This document shows positions 11,005-22,360 of a stretch of 64,000 nt of DNA, piece by piece. The stretch lies in contig OY744463.1 in NCBI GenBank assembly GCA_963556145.1, positions 4,402,001-4,466,000 on the forward strand. Reading direction: 5' to 3'. Each line of letters starts with the position of its first letter. The first letter of the stretch is position 1. The notes beneath the pieces are model-generated. The model did no database searches. It worked only from the letters and a program-made list of their open reading frames with translations, and was not told where the DNA came from. This DNA comes from Hygrocybe punicea. Its lineage: Eukaryota > Basidiomycota > Agaricomycetes > Agaricales > Hygrophoraceae. Both the position numbers and the translations under genes were made by a program.

Positions 11005-12480
11005 CTACGTTTCTTTAACCTGCACCTGCTCATTTTGCTTTCCTCCTGAATCTTGTTTTGCCCCGGCAGAGCTCTTCGCACTTTCAAAAACTACTTCAAG
11101 TCCATTCACATAGCTCCAGAAGTCTACCTCGCTAGCTGACCACCCGATTCCAAGATCCACGCTCAATTCTGGCAAGAGCCCAGCGCGATCTAGGATGGTG
11201 ATGAACTGGGCTCGAGAGTCTGGGAATATAAAGGAGCGGAGGAGGGCATCCCCCTATGTGATTCAATAGGGCTTGTTAAAGGGCCGGATGCAATGAAGGA
11301 ACAAAGACACTTACATGTGTTCGCAAGACGGGGGCGATGTGCTCCAAAGCTGGAGAAGGGGCCTCGTTGATCACCGAATATGACATTTCGGATGGCATGG
11401 GTGTATCATCTTCTGTCCACTGTTTCTGTTTCTGCTTTCCTTTGTCATGGGAGTCCGAGTGCTCGGCGATATATGGCCTGAGCCATTTCTTCCACAACTC
11501 GAGTTTCCGTCCGTCCCGCCCAACGCGTTTCATGACAGCATGACAACGGGCCCAATCTCGCTCGACACCGTCACCCCGCCACACATCATCGACACTGTCA
11601 TCTATTAACTCCGAGAGGCGCGTCATGACAGACGGCGAACTCGACAGGCTCTCAGACCCGCCATCCATGATGCTTTCTATCCAGCTAGCACGGTCTGGCC
11701 CCGCGGATTGACCGTTAGCGGCGGTGCTGTCCCGGTCTGTGGCCGCATGCCGACGTTTGGTCCTGGCCGGACGCATCATAAGGCGCACCCACCTCCTCCG
11801 CCGGACCCAACCACCCGCACTGAACGCACCCACCTCGGCGTGCCACTTTTCCTTGCGAAAACTCCAGTTATACTCGAAGCCGTCGTGTTGTACCTCCCCG
11901 CAGTCGGTCCGCATGTCGATCATCCATGCCTTGGAGACCCAGCGCCAGGTGCCGTCTGGGAGAGGGTATGACGTAAGGGACACATTGGGTTGTAGGGAGC
12001 GTTTGGGGGATGCGGAAGGAACTGTGAAAGGGGAGGGATCCGTTGGAAGGAGCGAGAGGCGGGAGTAGTATGGGGTCGAGAAAACGGTTGCGCTGACGAT
12101 GAGAGTCAATATTTGTCGGAGAGAAAGAAGAACTGAGCTCACCCTCGTTGATTTTCATATAGGATAGCCCACTGATAAACGATCTTGTCCTCGCCTTCAT
12201 CGATGGCGTATTTATCCAAGCTGATTAAACTATTTGGGTTGATTGGGGGTGCATCAATGATAGGAATGTCATGGTTGAAACTGCCTTTTGGTTTTGTGTT
12301 TCCTTTGCGCTTTTTACTAGAGGCGGAAGAGGACTCGGTTTGTCGCAGCCTGAGGTTGGGAAGCGAAGCAAAGAGACGAAAACGGGATTTGCGGAGTCGT
12401 TGACGCGCAGCTTCTGCAGCAGAGTAGTCGTCTATCTGCATGCATTCCGGGGTAGAAATTGTGGTGACGGTAGTGGACAT
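11005..12480 (-). CDS. Dysferlin-domain (DysF) protein, Pex23/Spo73-like
   Basis: Three exons are inferred: 12143-12480, 11315-12092 and 11005-11253. The product is about 455 residues. Near residue 100 it reads YQWAILYENQRG, joined to ATVFSTPYYSRLSLLPTDPS, followed by GTWRWVSKAWMIDM, DGFEYNWSFRKEKWHAEVG and WVRRRRWVRLMM. The paired Trp/Arg-rich motifs are the signature of DysFN and DysFC domains found in fungal Pex23/Pex30 family proteins and in sporulation protein Spo73. I see no clear membrane segment, which fits a Spo73-like protein better than the reticulon-containing Pex30 group. The tail ends KQNEQVQVKET. It is divergent from JAC1 with only 121 bases between start codons. Confidence 0.82.
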
Positions 12481-12601
12481 GTTATGAAAACATATTAATA
12501 AAAGAAAGAAATACTCTGAAAGATTATTTGAGCCACTCGGATGTCATCTACTCGAGCTCATCGTGGAGACAAAGGAAACAAAGGTCACCTGACTGGGACG
12601 A

Positions 12602-13397
12602 ATGAACCGCTTCACCCCCTTTGCTCGAATAGCCTCCAACATCCGCCCATTCATTTCTTCAACGACAACGCTCCGTCCACAGCCCCCGGCCCTACCCTCA
12701 CGCTGTCCGTCATGCTCCTCGCCCCTCCCGACACCACTCCCGGCGTGCCCGAAATGCGGGTACATCTCTGGCGTACCTCCATCCATCTCCTTTTACGAGA
12801 TATTCCGCCTCCCCTATGATCCCAACCCGTTTGTCGTCGATGTGTCAACTCTCAGGCGACGGTTCCGCCAAGCTCAGGCTGTATGTCACCCAGATTCGTG
12901 GGCCGCAAAAGGCTCCGTACGTCTCGCGCTTTCTGTTCTCGCCTACTCTAAATGTTCGGAAGAACAAAAAAGACATCGCACAAGCCCTGTCCACCTTCAT
13001 CAACGAGGCTTACCAGGATCTTTCCAAGCCTCTCTCACGCGTGGAGTATATTCTGAAACGCAATGGATTCCAAATGTCTGAAACTGAGCAATTGGACGAC
13101 GTAGAATTCATCTCGGAAATCATGGAAGCCCGGGAAGAGCTCGAAAATGCGGCTGATGCAGCTTCGGTCACAAAACTCGCCAAAGCCAATGACAGTGTGT
13201 AGTTTTCTCTCTCGTTTTTCGTGCTCGTTATCCTCATCGACCGATTGCCTCGACAAGAGAAAGTGCAGGAAGTCTTGCAAGAAATAGAGGACCTAGTCAG
13301 GAGGAAGGAATGGAAGAGCGTCAAGGCTGCAGCTGTGCGATTAAAATATCTGCAAGGTGTCGACAAGACGGCTAATGACATCTTGCGAGATACCTGA
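12602..13397 (+). CDS. JAC1: Mitochondrial iron-sulfur co-chaperone Jac1/HscB
   Basis: This encodes the J-protein that delivers Fe-S clusters from the Isu scaffold to the mitochondrial Hsp70. The N-terminus MNRFTPFARIASNIRPFISS is basic and serine-rich, as expected for a mitochondrial presequence. A CPSC...CPKCG cysteine pair follows, as in metazoan-type HscB, then the J domain (SFYEIFRL, FRQAQAVCHPDSWAAKGS with the HPD tripeptide). The C-terminal part has FINEAYQDLSKPLSRVEYIL and VEFISEIMEAREELENA. Exons are 12602-12916, 12963 to about 13193, and about 13252-13397; the last acceptor could be 13250 or 13254. The final exon supplies EVLQEIEDLVRRKEWKSVKA. Confidence 0.92.
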
Positions 13398-13666
13398 CGG
13401 TATACAAATAGTAGCCAGTCATTAGAGTACGAGGGAAAGGTAATGATAACGGGGTAGGGCCACTATAGTTGAGGAACGACGTTTTTGATTCAATAGTTCG
13501 CTAACAGTACACATGAGGCAGTACACAGAGAGAAATTGAAATGCCGGTTGCAGAAAACAATGCAACACTGCATGGTGTCGTTCCGGGCTTGCCGATCATT
13601 AGTTATCGTGGTCTGGTACGCGTGGGGACTCAGGGGAGATCATGGAAAATCGGTCAACATCAAGCT

Positions 13667-15633
13667 TCACTTCATTTGTCGTGAAATACTTCTGGCTGGG
13701 GAGCATCCAAGAATCGAAATGATAACCATCACCGCGACCCAGAGATGCCCACCAAGAATATTGTGTTCTTTGGAAAGTGCAAAAGACGAGCTGCCAAATA
13801 TTGTAAAGTGGGCTCGACTTGCAAGAAGCAGAAGTAGTTACGAACCTGACAAATGCAGGAGAAATGGCACGCGCTAGACACATAGAAAACTGAACAAGGC
13901 CATTCGTCGCACCCAAAGATGAGGGGCTCGGTGCATTCTCCCTGACGAGGACGACACTGACACTGATGGAAAAAAAGGTGGGTCGATGTTGGAAACAGTA
14001 TCGGGTAAAACAGCATCCTTACGAAAACGCTATGCTTCCCACCCTGGACATGACCAACACAAAAGTGATCCCGATCCAAAGCATCGCATTTGCTTTAGTA
14101 TCTATCAGACCTGTATTCTCATCCATACCATTGCGAGCGATGGCGTTTAGCATGGGTATTGCCAGGAATGTGAATGGCCAGAGAAGCACGCAGCAACGGT
14201 AAGTAGCAGCGGCGTCGAACATGCGCAGGATTGTAGGCAGGACGAAGAGCTGGATGAGAACGGAGGCGCTGCCATTTATAGCGAGCGAATGACCAATTTG
14301 GGAGGGCTGGTTTGGTCAAAAGGTCACAAGGTCAAAAGGTAAATCACCAAATGACCTTTGACCAACTCACCGAGAACTCCAATCCTCCCGACCGGATAGG
14401 GGAATAACAGAAAAGGACAAAGACGACGTCGAATGCCGTAGCGACAAAACTTAATGCACAACCGGAAGTACACAATGCACGGATGATGGGTATCGACAAA
14501 AGAGACTTCATATTTAGACCGGTGGCCGGTACGGATAATACTCCTGAGTTGTCTGCGAAACCACCAGGAACCTTTTCAGCACTGCGACGACATTTACTTG
14601 GAAGAGTCTTCCATAACATCAGCTCGAAACTGGCCAATAAAAAGAAGAGTACTAAACCTCTTCCAAGAAGTAATACGCAAAGGTAGCCGATAGGAGAACA
14701 CACAGGGTGGACAGGAAGCAAGGCAGGAAGTATGGGAAAGTCCTGAAGAGCTCGTAATCAAATAACCCGGGAAATCTGATGGCTGGACTTGAGAAAGTAC
14801 CGCCTACGAGTGGGCTAGTAAGTGGAGACAGTGATATATTATTTTCGAGTTCGTGTGAGGCGATGGTCTTGGTGAAATGACTTACCCAATTATAGATCCC
14901 AGTGGCCAGGCCAGGCCATATACAGGGAGGGCGAGACTTTGATTAGTGGCATCTGTAAGTTCACCAAGAACGGAGTGAAGGACGGCAATATTTCCAGAAA
15001 ACAAGCCAGCTGAAGATGGGGTGAGGTGCCGATCGCTGAAGTGAATAAGTAAAATACGGACAGAGAGCACGTGAGGCTAGAGCGGCAGCAAGGGTTTGGG
15101 AGAAGCCGAAGAGGAGTGTTGTTACTGCCAGACCCACAGTCCCGATCAATATGACGGGCCGGCGGCCAACAACATCTATGGATGACCCTTGTGAGAATAG
15201 GACAATTTTCAAGATTTAATTGATATCTTGCCGCTAAGGCTGGCCCAGTGATAGATAGAGCAGAGTTGGAATATTGCAAAAGTACTCTCCTGTTCATATG
15301 AAACCTTGGTTAGGAATGCCAAGCTAAAATGAAGGAAATAAAGGGTGGACTGACAAGGATACCACTGAAAAAGCCGATGCGAGAAGGGTCGTCCGTAAGA
15401 TTCAAACCATTGATGAATTCATTTACATAGGGAAACAGTTGAGTAAACACGATGGGGTCCATGATTCTAATCATAGATAGGGCAGCGAGTTGTACTCTCG
15501 GAAGTGGTGTTGGTTGTGATTTGACGGCGACCTGTGCTTCAAGAGCAGGTTGTTCGCGTAGAAGAGGAGTCGACTCGTCATAGCGCGGGCCCGGGGTAGT
15601 TGTTCCGGGATTATCCTGACAATCGGATGGCAT
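13667..15633 (-). CDS. Major facilitator superfamily transporter (ZIFL/DHA1-like)
   Basis: This is a multi-exon gene on the minus strand. Exon 1 (15355-15633) begins MPSDCQDNPGTTTPGPRYDE, with STPLLRE and PLPRVQLAALSMIRIMDPIV, the usual cytosolic tail and first helix of fungal transporters of this type. It continues with FTQLFPYVNEFINGLNLT. A later exon has DVVGRRPVILIGTVGLAVTT, the loop 2-3 signature of MFS proteins. Further hydrophobic exons follow down to SSLGATNGLVQFSMCLARAI and a last exon ending WVAVMVIISILGCSPARSIS. Substrate is unknown. Inner exon boundaries were only partly resolved. An intron near 14310-14360 contains a short repeat of GGTCAAAAGGT. Confidence 0.85.
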
Positions 15634-16454
15634 GAGGTGGTGGGTCAGAATATGATGGATTGAGACTCACGGCACCGTTTGTCAAACATTATAACCAACT
15701 GAAATAAGCTCACCGACTAAACTTGGCCCAGGGCCTATTCGGACCCCTACCGCTGGTAAGCTTAAGGAACACGTTATCTAAGGTCCCATCCCAGTCCTAA
15801 ACGTCGTAACTCCGTTCAGTGAACACGATTTGAGAGATATCGGACTTGCATCGGACGTACCAGGTCGACAGACAGACGTAATTACTTCTACTTAATCGAG
15901 TTACGCCAGACCCTGCCCCCTCAGCCAGTCTTTCATTCCAGCGGGGAACTTGGAAACCCCAGAGTATGTGAGAAATAGCGCGCCGTTAGAGCGATGTCGG
16001 TTCCGATTCTAGTTGTGGACACTGGACAGTGCTGAGCGGTCAGTCAATGCCCCGGGCCGGATAGCCCGTTTCTTACGGTTTCTCATGCATATTCACCCTG
16101 AATTGGCCCACAGATAATGCGCAGTATCATGACCCACACCGAGGATGTATCCTTTTAGGTGGGCTGTACCACTTTAACCTCGCATTTTCAAGCTTGCGGT
16201 ATATGTCTAACGGTGTTGCCTCGTACTTGAAGCATCGCCCATAACAAAATCTTGACTTCTCCATTGTCAGCTTACATTACGGGCACTTGAATCGTCTCGG
16301 TACTTCACCCTGGTTTTAGTAGTAGTTACATTATTATTGGAGTTCAATTATCATACACGGTTCAAGCCGAGTCGATGCGGCAGTTCTTGGCCTTTGGTAC
16401 AAACTCAGATTCCGAAACTACTAGTACTAGACTACCCCGTGCGTTATACAAGCC
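15634..16454. other. Shared upstream region of two divergent genes
   Basis: There are 820 bases between the transporter and the AGTRAP-like gene start codons. I see no supported coding frame. A TTATTATTGGAG run occurs near 16330. Both promoters should lie here. Confidence 0.5.
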
Positions 16455-17256
16455 ATGGCCGAACTTTTGCAGGCCCTTGATCCTGCCAAACTGGTTCTCG
16501 CCGAGACTGTTCGTCTCAAGACCCCGCACATGTGGCTAGCGTCTAACTAGCCCCTCAACTTTAGGCACTCTCGTTTATCACCAGTCCCTTCACGGCGCCA
16601 CCGTACAACCTGGTCAGTGCTAACACACACCATAGCAAACCATGGTTTAATGTTGACGCGTGTGCTCAGGCGATATTTCTTTTCGGCACATATGCACAAG
16701 AGCATGCGGAGGGGATCCAATCTTTGCAGACAGTCGGTGAACTTTCGATGTTCCATCTTTTCACTGACACCAGATGTGTCTTCAGTTCATTAGTCTCGTC
16801 GGACTCTCTGCGGTCTTCGACATTGTGTGGATGACGCGACATGAACAGAACGGCTTCGTGAGATTCGTCACCATCCTCATATTGGTGCTCAAGGTCTCCT
16901 TTCCAAAACTGAACAATTATACCTCAGTAATAGTGAACACTTGACCATGTCAATCCAGATCCCGACGTTCTTCGCATTCGGCAGCGCTCTTCGTTCCAGA
17001 GGTGGGCAGTTTGGTGCCCTAAGCATCAGGGGAGGCGATACGAATTCAGCGACAGGTACTTGATTTCTAATCATCAGCCACTTGTCATTGAGCTTCTGCA
17101 GTCTGGTCCATGCCGGGAGGTTTCTCGTCTGGTTCCCGCGACGGGTATCAGAATATCGATGTCGAACGAGGCCAAGAAACGCCTAAACCACCGCTTTCGA
17201 AATCATCGGTCCCTGCCACTCCTGCTGTGGAATCTGGTTTATATCAATCAACATGA
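16455..17256 (+). CDS. AGTRAP-like four-pass membrane protein
   Basis: Six exons fit well: 16455-16508, 16565-16612, 16670-16732, 16786-16893, 16959-17055 and 17102-17256. The product is about 174 residues. It starts MAELLQALDPAKLVLAETAL and contains hydrophobic stretches ALSFITSPFTAPPYNLAIFL, FISLVGLSAVFDIVWM and FVTILILVLKIPTFFAFGSA, followed by LRSRGGQFGALSIRGGD and a polar tail. The order 'FDIV...RF..ILIL.LK......LR.RGG.F' resembles the family of human AGTRAP, the angiotensin II type-1 receptor-associated protein. In a fungus that receptor does not exist, so the ancestral role must differ. Family assignment rests on motif recall. Confidence 0.75.
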
Positions 17257-17632
17257 GGTTGTCGATGATGCAGTGCTGAATACAATAGATTCTATTTGCC
17301 CAATGCTGTTCTTTTTTTGTCTCCAGATCTCATGGCTATGGTCGGTATTGAGAAGTGCCTAATGGACTTTTTTGTTTGTGTCTTGCTATTTGCCTTGCAT
17401 CTTCGTGTTCGTGCAATTCAAGTTTGTTTCTATATCTTAGTAAAGACACGGCCGAAGCTGGAGCGAGGCCGTATACAATATGAGGATAAATCAAAGGATT
17501 CAGTGTACCCCTTGCCTTATAAAGTGATAGCTAAGTAGAATAATTTTGACCAATCAAATTTAACTCAAGTACTACTGGTGATGAAGTGATTGAAAATTCA
17601 TGTCTATGTAGTATGATGCTAAGACATGCAAA
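17257..17632. other. Intergenic region before the repeat nest
   Basis: This is the 3' flank of the AGTRAP-like gene and becomes AT-rich towards 17632. I see no supported gene; an open frame at 17296-17538 looks random. Confidence 0.45.
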
Positions 17633-18403
17633 AATTACAGCCGTTTTTGTAATTGTTGGCAGTAACTCAGCTTTTTTCAATTAATTAGAAAAATATGGAC
17701 TTAGTAGAATTTTGAATGCTGAGTTGTGTATCTCATGAGATACTGCATGGATTGGGATGGTTATGGAGGGAAAGTTGTACTATTTCTTAAGGGCTATCAA
17801 TTCCTGTAATTACATTTGGACAATATTCAGTGTATGGTGAGTTGTGGATGAAATAAAAGCCAAAATGAGATTGTCAAATTATGGCATCAAATGAACTCCT
17901 ATGAACAAGATTGTAAGGGGGAAGTTGTTCATTTTTTCAAGGGCTAGAAGTACATATACCGTGTTTTTCTTTATTTTTTCTCCTTTGAGCCAATATTACA
18001 TCTGTACTGTGTTTGTCTGCATTAGGTCTGAAATATGACATGAATCATAAATATTGCTCAAATAAAGAAAAACATGGTATATGTACTTCTAGCCCTTGAA
18101 AAAATGAACAACTTCCCCCTTACAATCTTGTTCATAGGAGTTCATTTGATGCCATAATTTGACAATCTCATTTTGGCTTTTATTTCATCCACAACTCACC
18201 ATACACTGAATATTGTCCAAATGTAATTGCAGGAATTGATAGCCCTTAAGAAATAGTACAACTTTCCCTCCATAACCATCCCAATCCATGCAGTATCTCA
18301 TGAGATACACAACTCAGCATTCAAAATTCTACTAAGTCCATATTTTTCTAATTAATTGACAAAAGCTGAGTTACTGCCAACAATTACAAAAACGGCTGTA
18401 ATT
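17633..18403. mobile_element. Long palindromic (foldback-like) element, copy 1
   Basis: The left arm (17633 to about 18000) reads outward-in as AATTACAGCCGTTTTTGTAA... and the right arm (about 18048-18403) is its near-perfect reverse complement, ending ...TTACAAAAACGGCTGTAATT. The arms are about 360 bases and the loop about 47 bases. The arms are AT-rich and contain no credible ORF. A related diverged copy lies at 24293-25855. The structure is that of a foldback or long-TIR MITE. No transposase is present, so any mobility would need an enzyme from elsewhere. Confidence 0.85.
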
Positions 18404-18687
18404 CTGGTCAAGTTCTGTTGAGTTAGTGCTGGTGCTTGTATTGTGCATCGTAGTTGTCCATGGCTGCCAACTTGGTGGTGGTTGGTAGAAGTGCCTACAA
18501 AAGTATTAGTGAATGAGAAACAAATGACAATGAAAGTAAAACTTACCCATTTGCCTCAAATGCGAGTGTTCGAGGCTTATCAGAGTGGTTGTTGTCAGTG
18601 GCTGTGAATAAAGTTCAGTGACTAAAATGGAAATTTGCTGAATCAGCATGTGAGTAAAAGTTTCGTTTGGAGTGAAAAATACATACC
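18404..18687. other. Non-coding spacer inside the repeat nest
   Basis: This is AT-leaning sequence between the palindromic element and the small inverted-repeat element. CpG dinucleotides are sparse by eye. No gene seen. Confidence 0.4.
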
Positions 18688-18819
18688 TGCAGACATTGGT
18701 TCAGCAGTTCTGAACTGCTCATGAACCGTTTAAACAACCTGGGGGTTGCCTGAACCCTGAACTGGACCTGGGGTTCAGTTCAGCCCAAGGTGCTGGACTG
18801 AACCAAACTTCCAGTTCAG

Positions 18820-19060
18820 TGTGGTGAACGTGGCCTGGGTAGGCGCGGATTCAGGGTGTGCGAGATCGTTGTCAGTGGGGTCAAAACCCAAAACTCAACT
18901 TGTTTGTAACTATGTACACAAGCCACTATATAGGTACTGTATAGTATCTATAAATGGACTGTGGTGAAGAAATGGTGAAGTGGGATTGTAAAGAAGATAA
19001 GGTAAACTGTAACAATAGGAAATAAGAGAATACGCATGCAGAGAGATATCAATCTCTACA
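18820..19060 (-). repeat. LTR (3' LTR in minus-strand orientation)
   Basis: This 241-base repeat differs from the copy at 23145-23385 at only a handful of positions. It contains the shared stretch with CTATATAGGTACTGTATAG and ends AATCTCTACA. Confidence 0.85.
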
Positions 19061-21675
19061 TCCACTAGGGACACTAATAGAGACTGTCCTCAGTCTCACG
19101 CAAGGCAAGGAATGAAGAAACAGGTGGAAAAAAAAGTGAGGAGGGAGGGAAGGGACAATACTGAAAACAAAAACAAAAACAAAAAAAAACAAAAAAAAAC
19201 CAATGAACTCAACAATAATCTCCCAACACATAATCTTCCAACTTCTCTAACCGATCAGCCAACTTTCCCATCTTTTGCTCCAAAACTTTGATGGCCTTAA
19301 GGGATAGCAATGCTGACTCGAGCGCAAGTAGGGTTGCATGTATATCGTTGACAGCAACGGACTCCAGTTCAGGCACAGAGGAGGACATGACCTCAAGTAG
19401 GCCAGTTTGGATTAGTGGAACAAAGTCATGGAGCGGCGGTGCATGGGCGTAGCAGGACGGGCTTGAGCGCGGGGTCATGGTATGGGCTACCAAATGGGCC
19501 TGCAAGGCTCCGTGGGGTGGATCGTGGGCGTGCGGGGTTGACTGGGGTAGTGGGTGACGTGGTGTGTTGGGTGCATCAAAGAAGGATGGGGGCGGACTCG
19601 TTTGGGACGGGAGGGTGCCGTACAGAGGTGCGGGGGCGTGAACGTGGGCATAGGGGCTGGTCCGTGGGTCCAGCGTTGGTCCTGGATGATGGAACGCAGG
19701 GGCCAATGGTGGGGCGATGTGGGACGGTGTTGGGGGCTCAAATGCGGCAGGGGCGGCTTGTACGGTGATGCGGTTTCCACGTCTATAACCCCGGATAAAG
19801 AGATAATAAAAGATGAAAACGTCGCAAAGGTGCGAACGGGACTTGGGACACTCCCGACAATAACGCGATAATGCGCGATAATATGCGCGATCAAATAAAC
19901 AAACGTGGAGGGTTGCGAGGTAACGCGATATCGCAATGCAGTGATAAACAAGAATCGGAAGGCTTAGCTGGGTGTCCTAGATGACAGCGCGATACGCAGC
20001 GATGACACGACAAGACGAGGGTTCTACGCTACGACTTGGGTCGCGATAGCAGAGAGTGTGCAACGAGAAAAGACGCAGATTGGAATGGGAATGACTGGAT
20101 TTTTAAACTTAAGACGCAAACTAATGGGGAGGGGAGAACTGGGTTCTTCATTGTTCATTTTCTACTACAGGACATTTTTTATACTCTAAAGGGATAGGGG
20201 TTTAAGGGTGGATGAGTGAAATAGAAATGCAGTGAAATATCGCATGAAAGCGACGAAACGGGAACGGAATAGCAAAGGATTTGAAATAACGGCGAATATC
20301 ACATGAAAGTCGGCGAAAAGACGAAGATAAACTGGATGAATTACATTTCTGGTATCAGACTCGGTGTCCGAATGTATAGAACGTGTTTAACGGTCGTGTT
20401 TCAGCGTATTGAGACCGGGTTGCGCGGTTAAGATACAGCGAAGATGTCATAGTCACGCACGCGTCGATCGGCATAAGTCGCGCAAGTCGCGGGCGGCGCG
20501 CTGATGTTTTGCATGTATGCGGGACGCGGAAGAGTTGTAGGGAAAGTAGAATTGGAACCTATGAGCGATTCCATGCCCAAAGGGAGAGACTGCGTATCAA
20601 CGGCGTCATGGAGGGCGATATGGGCTTCCTGGCGGTGGTACGCGGCTGCCAGGGGTCGAAACGAGAGCGGAACGGGGGCGGAAACGGTGGAGTATGTCGA
20701 AAACAGCAGCTGTTGGGCACTGGTACGGTCTCCAGGTGACGGCGTGGGCTCAGACGGTGGGGGCGTGTCACGGATCGCTTCCGGGGATGACGTCGAGGCC
20801 GTAGACGTGAACGCAGGGCAAAACGGGGGTGAAATGGAGGCAGACGCAGGGGCCGATGCTGAAAATGGCATCTGCGAGGCACTAGCGTGGATTCCTGGGG
20901 ACGACGCGGGCTCAAACGGTGGGGGCGTGTCACTGTTCACGCGTGTGGTCAACGGCATGGGCGTACGTGCAAACGGAGGGAAATTTGAGCCGGAAACGAG
21001 GGGGGACGTGTCGATATGTGCATTATCGTCGCGTTGGCGCGCGCAGATGCATTTTTCCAGGGACGGTGCGGGCGCAGACGATGGCGGCATGTGTTGGAAC
21101 ACCCCTGGGGACAATTGCGAGGGCATACGCAAAGACGGGGGCCGAAATGAGGTGGAAACGGGTGGGGACGCGTCAATATGCATATTCACGTTGGATTTGC
21201 ACGCGTGGACTAGTGATGCCGAAGTTCGGTTCGGAACCGATCCGAACCTGGTTTGAACTGTGAACTGAACCGGAAGTTCGGTTCTGGTTCAGCCATTTGG
21301 CTGAACCGAACCGCTGGTTCAGTTTGCGGTTCTGGCACTGACATGCGGTTCAAACCGCGTTCAAACGTGGTTCAAACCGCGAACCGTAATGTATAGTTAC
21401 CTACGTAGATACTCATTTAGATACTTAATTTTTCACATTTTTTTCTATGCAGTCACGTGAACTTAGGTCATGTGACCTTAAACATACTCGCACGAAACAC
21501 TAACTTGAACGTTACTCAACAACCACGGTAAGTAACGGCCTCATATTATATTTTACTGACATTTTATTACATAGAACAGCCCCCCGTGGCCCACCTTGAC
21601 CACATAAAGAAGGCGCCCGCGGTCAACTCCACCCAACAACCTCCCTCGCGTTCCAATGCGAGTCGGAGTGAATCG

Positions 21676-21782
21676 ATGGCAGCAGCGGCAGCAGCAGCAA
21701 CGGCAGTGGCAACACCACATACCACCACCCCGACAATGACGACGACGATGACGACGACGACGGCCAAATGACCGCAACAACT

Positions 21783-21814
<32 letters not shown>

Positions 21815-21930
21815 GGCAATGGCAACAGCAGCAGCAGCGCAGCGGCAACGGCAACAGCAGCAGCGGCAACAGCAACAGCAGCAGCGGCAGCGGCAACGGC
21901 AACAGCAGCAGCAGCAGCAGAGCAACACTG
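21676..21930. repeat. CAG/CGG/CAA-rich low-complexity block
   Basis: Long runs of CAG with CGG, CAA and ACG triplets create open frames of polyA/polyQ on the plus strand and Leu/Cys-rich frames on the minus strand. These frames are composition artefacts rather than genes. Confidence 0.9.
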
Positions 21931-22029
21931 GCGGCAGCAGCCAGGTACGTCCCCCAAATCCAGTCCCAATGACATCGGCTAACGAGGGGAATGGACGAGG
22001 CGACGACGAAGACCCACCTCACGAACACG

Positions 22030-22360
22030 CCCTAGCCGCGTCAATTGACGTGCGGATGCCCATAGGAAGTCCCCAGCCCCATCCAACCTCGCGAAAACAG
22101 ACGGAGCGCGTCAATTGACGTGCCCTGTTCTTCGCGAGGTCGTCAGCATGCGCGGATGCCCATGGAAAGTCCCCGGCCCCATCCAACCTCGCAAAAACAG
22201 ACGGAGCGTGTCAATTGACGCGTCCCCGTTCTTCGTGAGGTAGGTAGCATGCGTGGACGCCCATGGGAAGTGCCTGGCCCCAACCCAACCTCGCAAAAAC
22301 AGACGGAGCCCCCCCCATCTACCTCGTGAGGGTGACAGCCACGTCAATTGACGCGCGTCT
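22030..22360. repeat. Tandem array of about 100-base units with TCAATTGA palindromes
   Basis: The words CCATCCAACCTCGC and AAAACAGACGGAGC recur about every 100 bases. The palindrome-bearing 10-mer TCAATTGACG occurs at 22041, 22111, 22211 and 22344. Three imperfect units can be read. Confidence 0.8.

Noticed and set aside
13536..13877. Plus-strand frame overlapping the transporter 3' end
   Set aside because: It is antisense to the last transporter exons, which carry membrane-helix sequence and a clear stop.
19415..21263. Plus-strand open frames inside the LTR element
   Set aside because: They are Gly/Arg-rich shadows of the minus-strand Pro/Ser-rich frames, without splice structure or motifs.
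21553..22118. Long Leu/Cys-rich and Ala/Gln-rich open frames on both strands
   Set aside because: They come from the CAG/CGG-rich low-complexity block. Every frame is open there because of composition.
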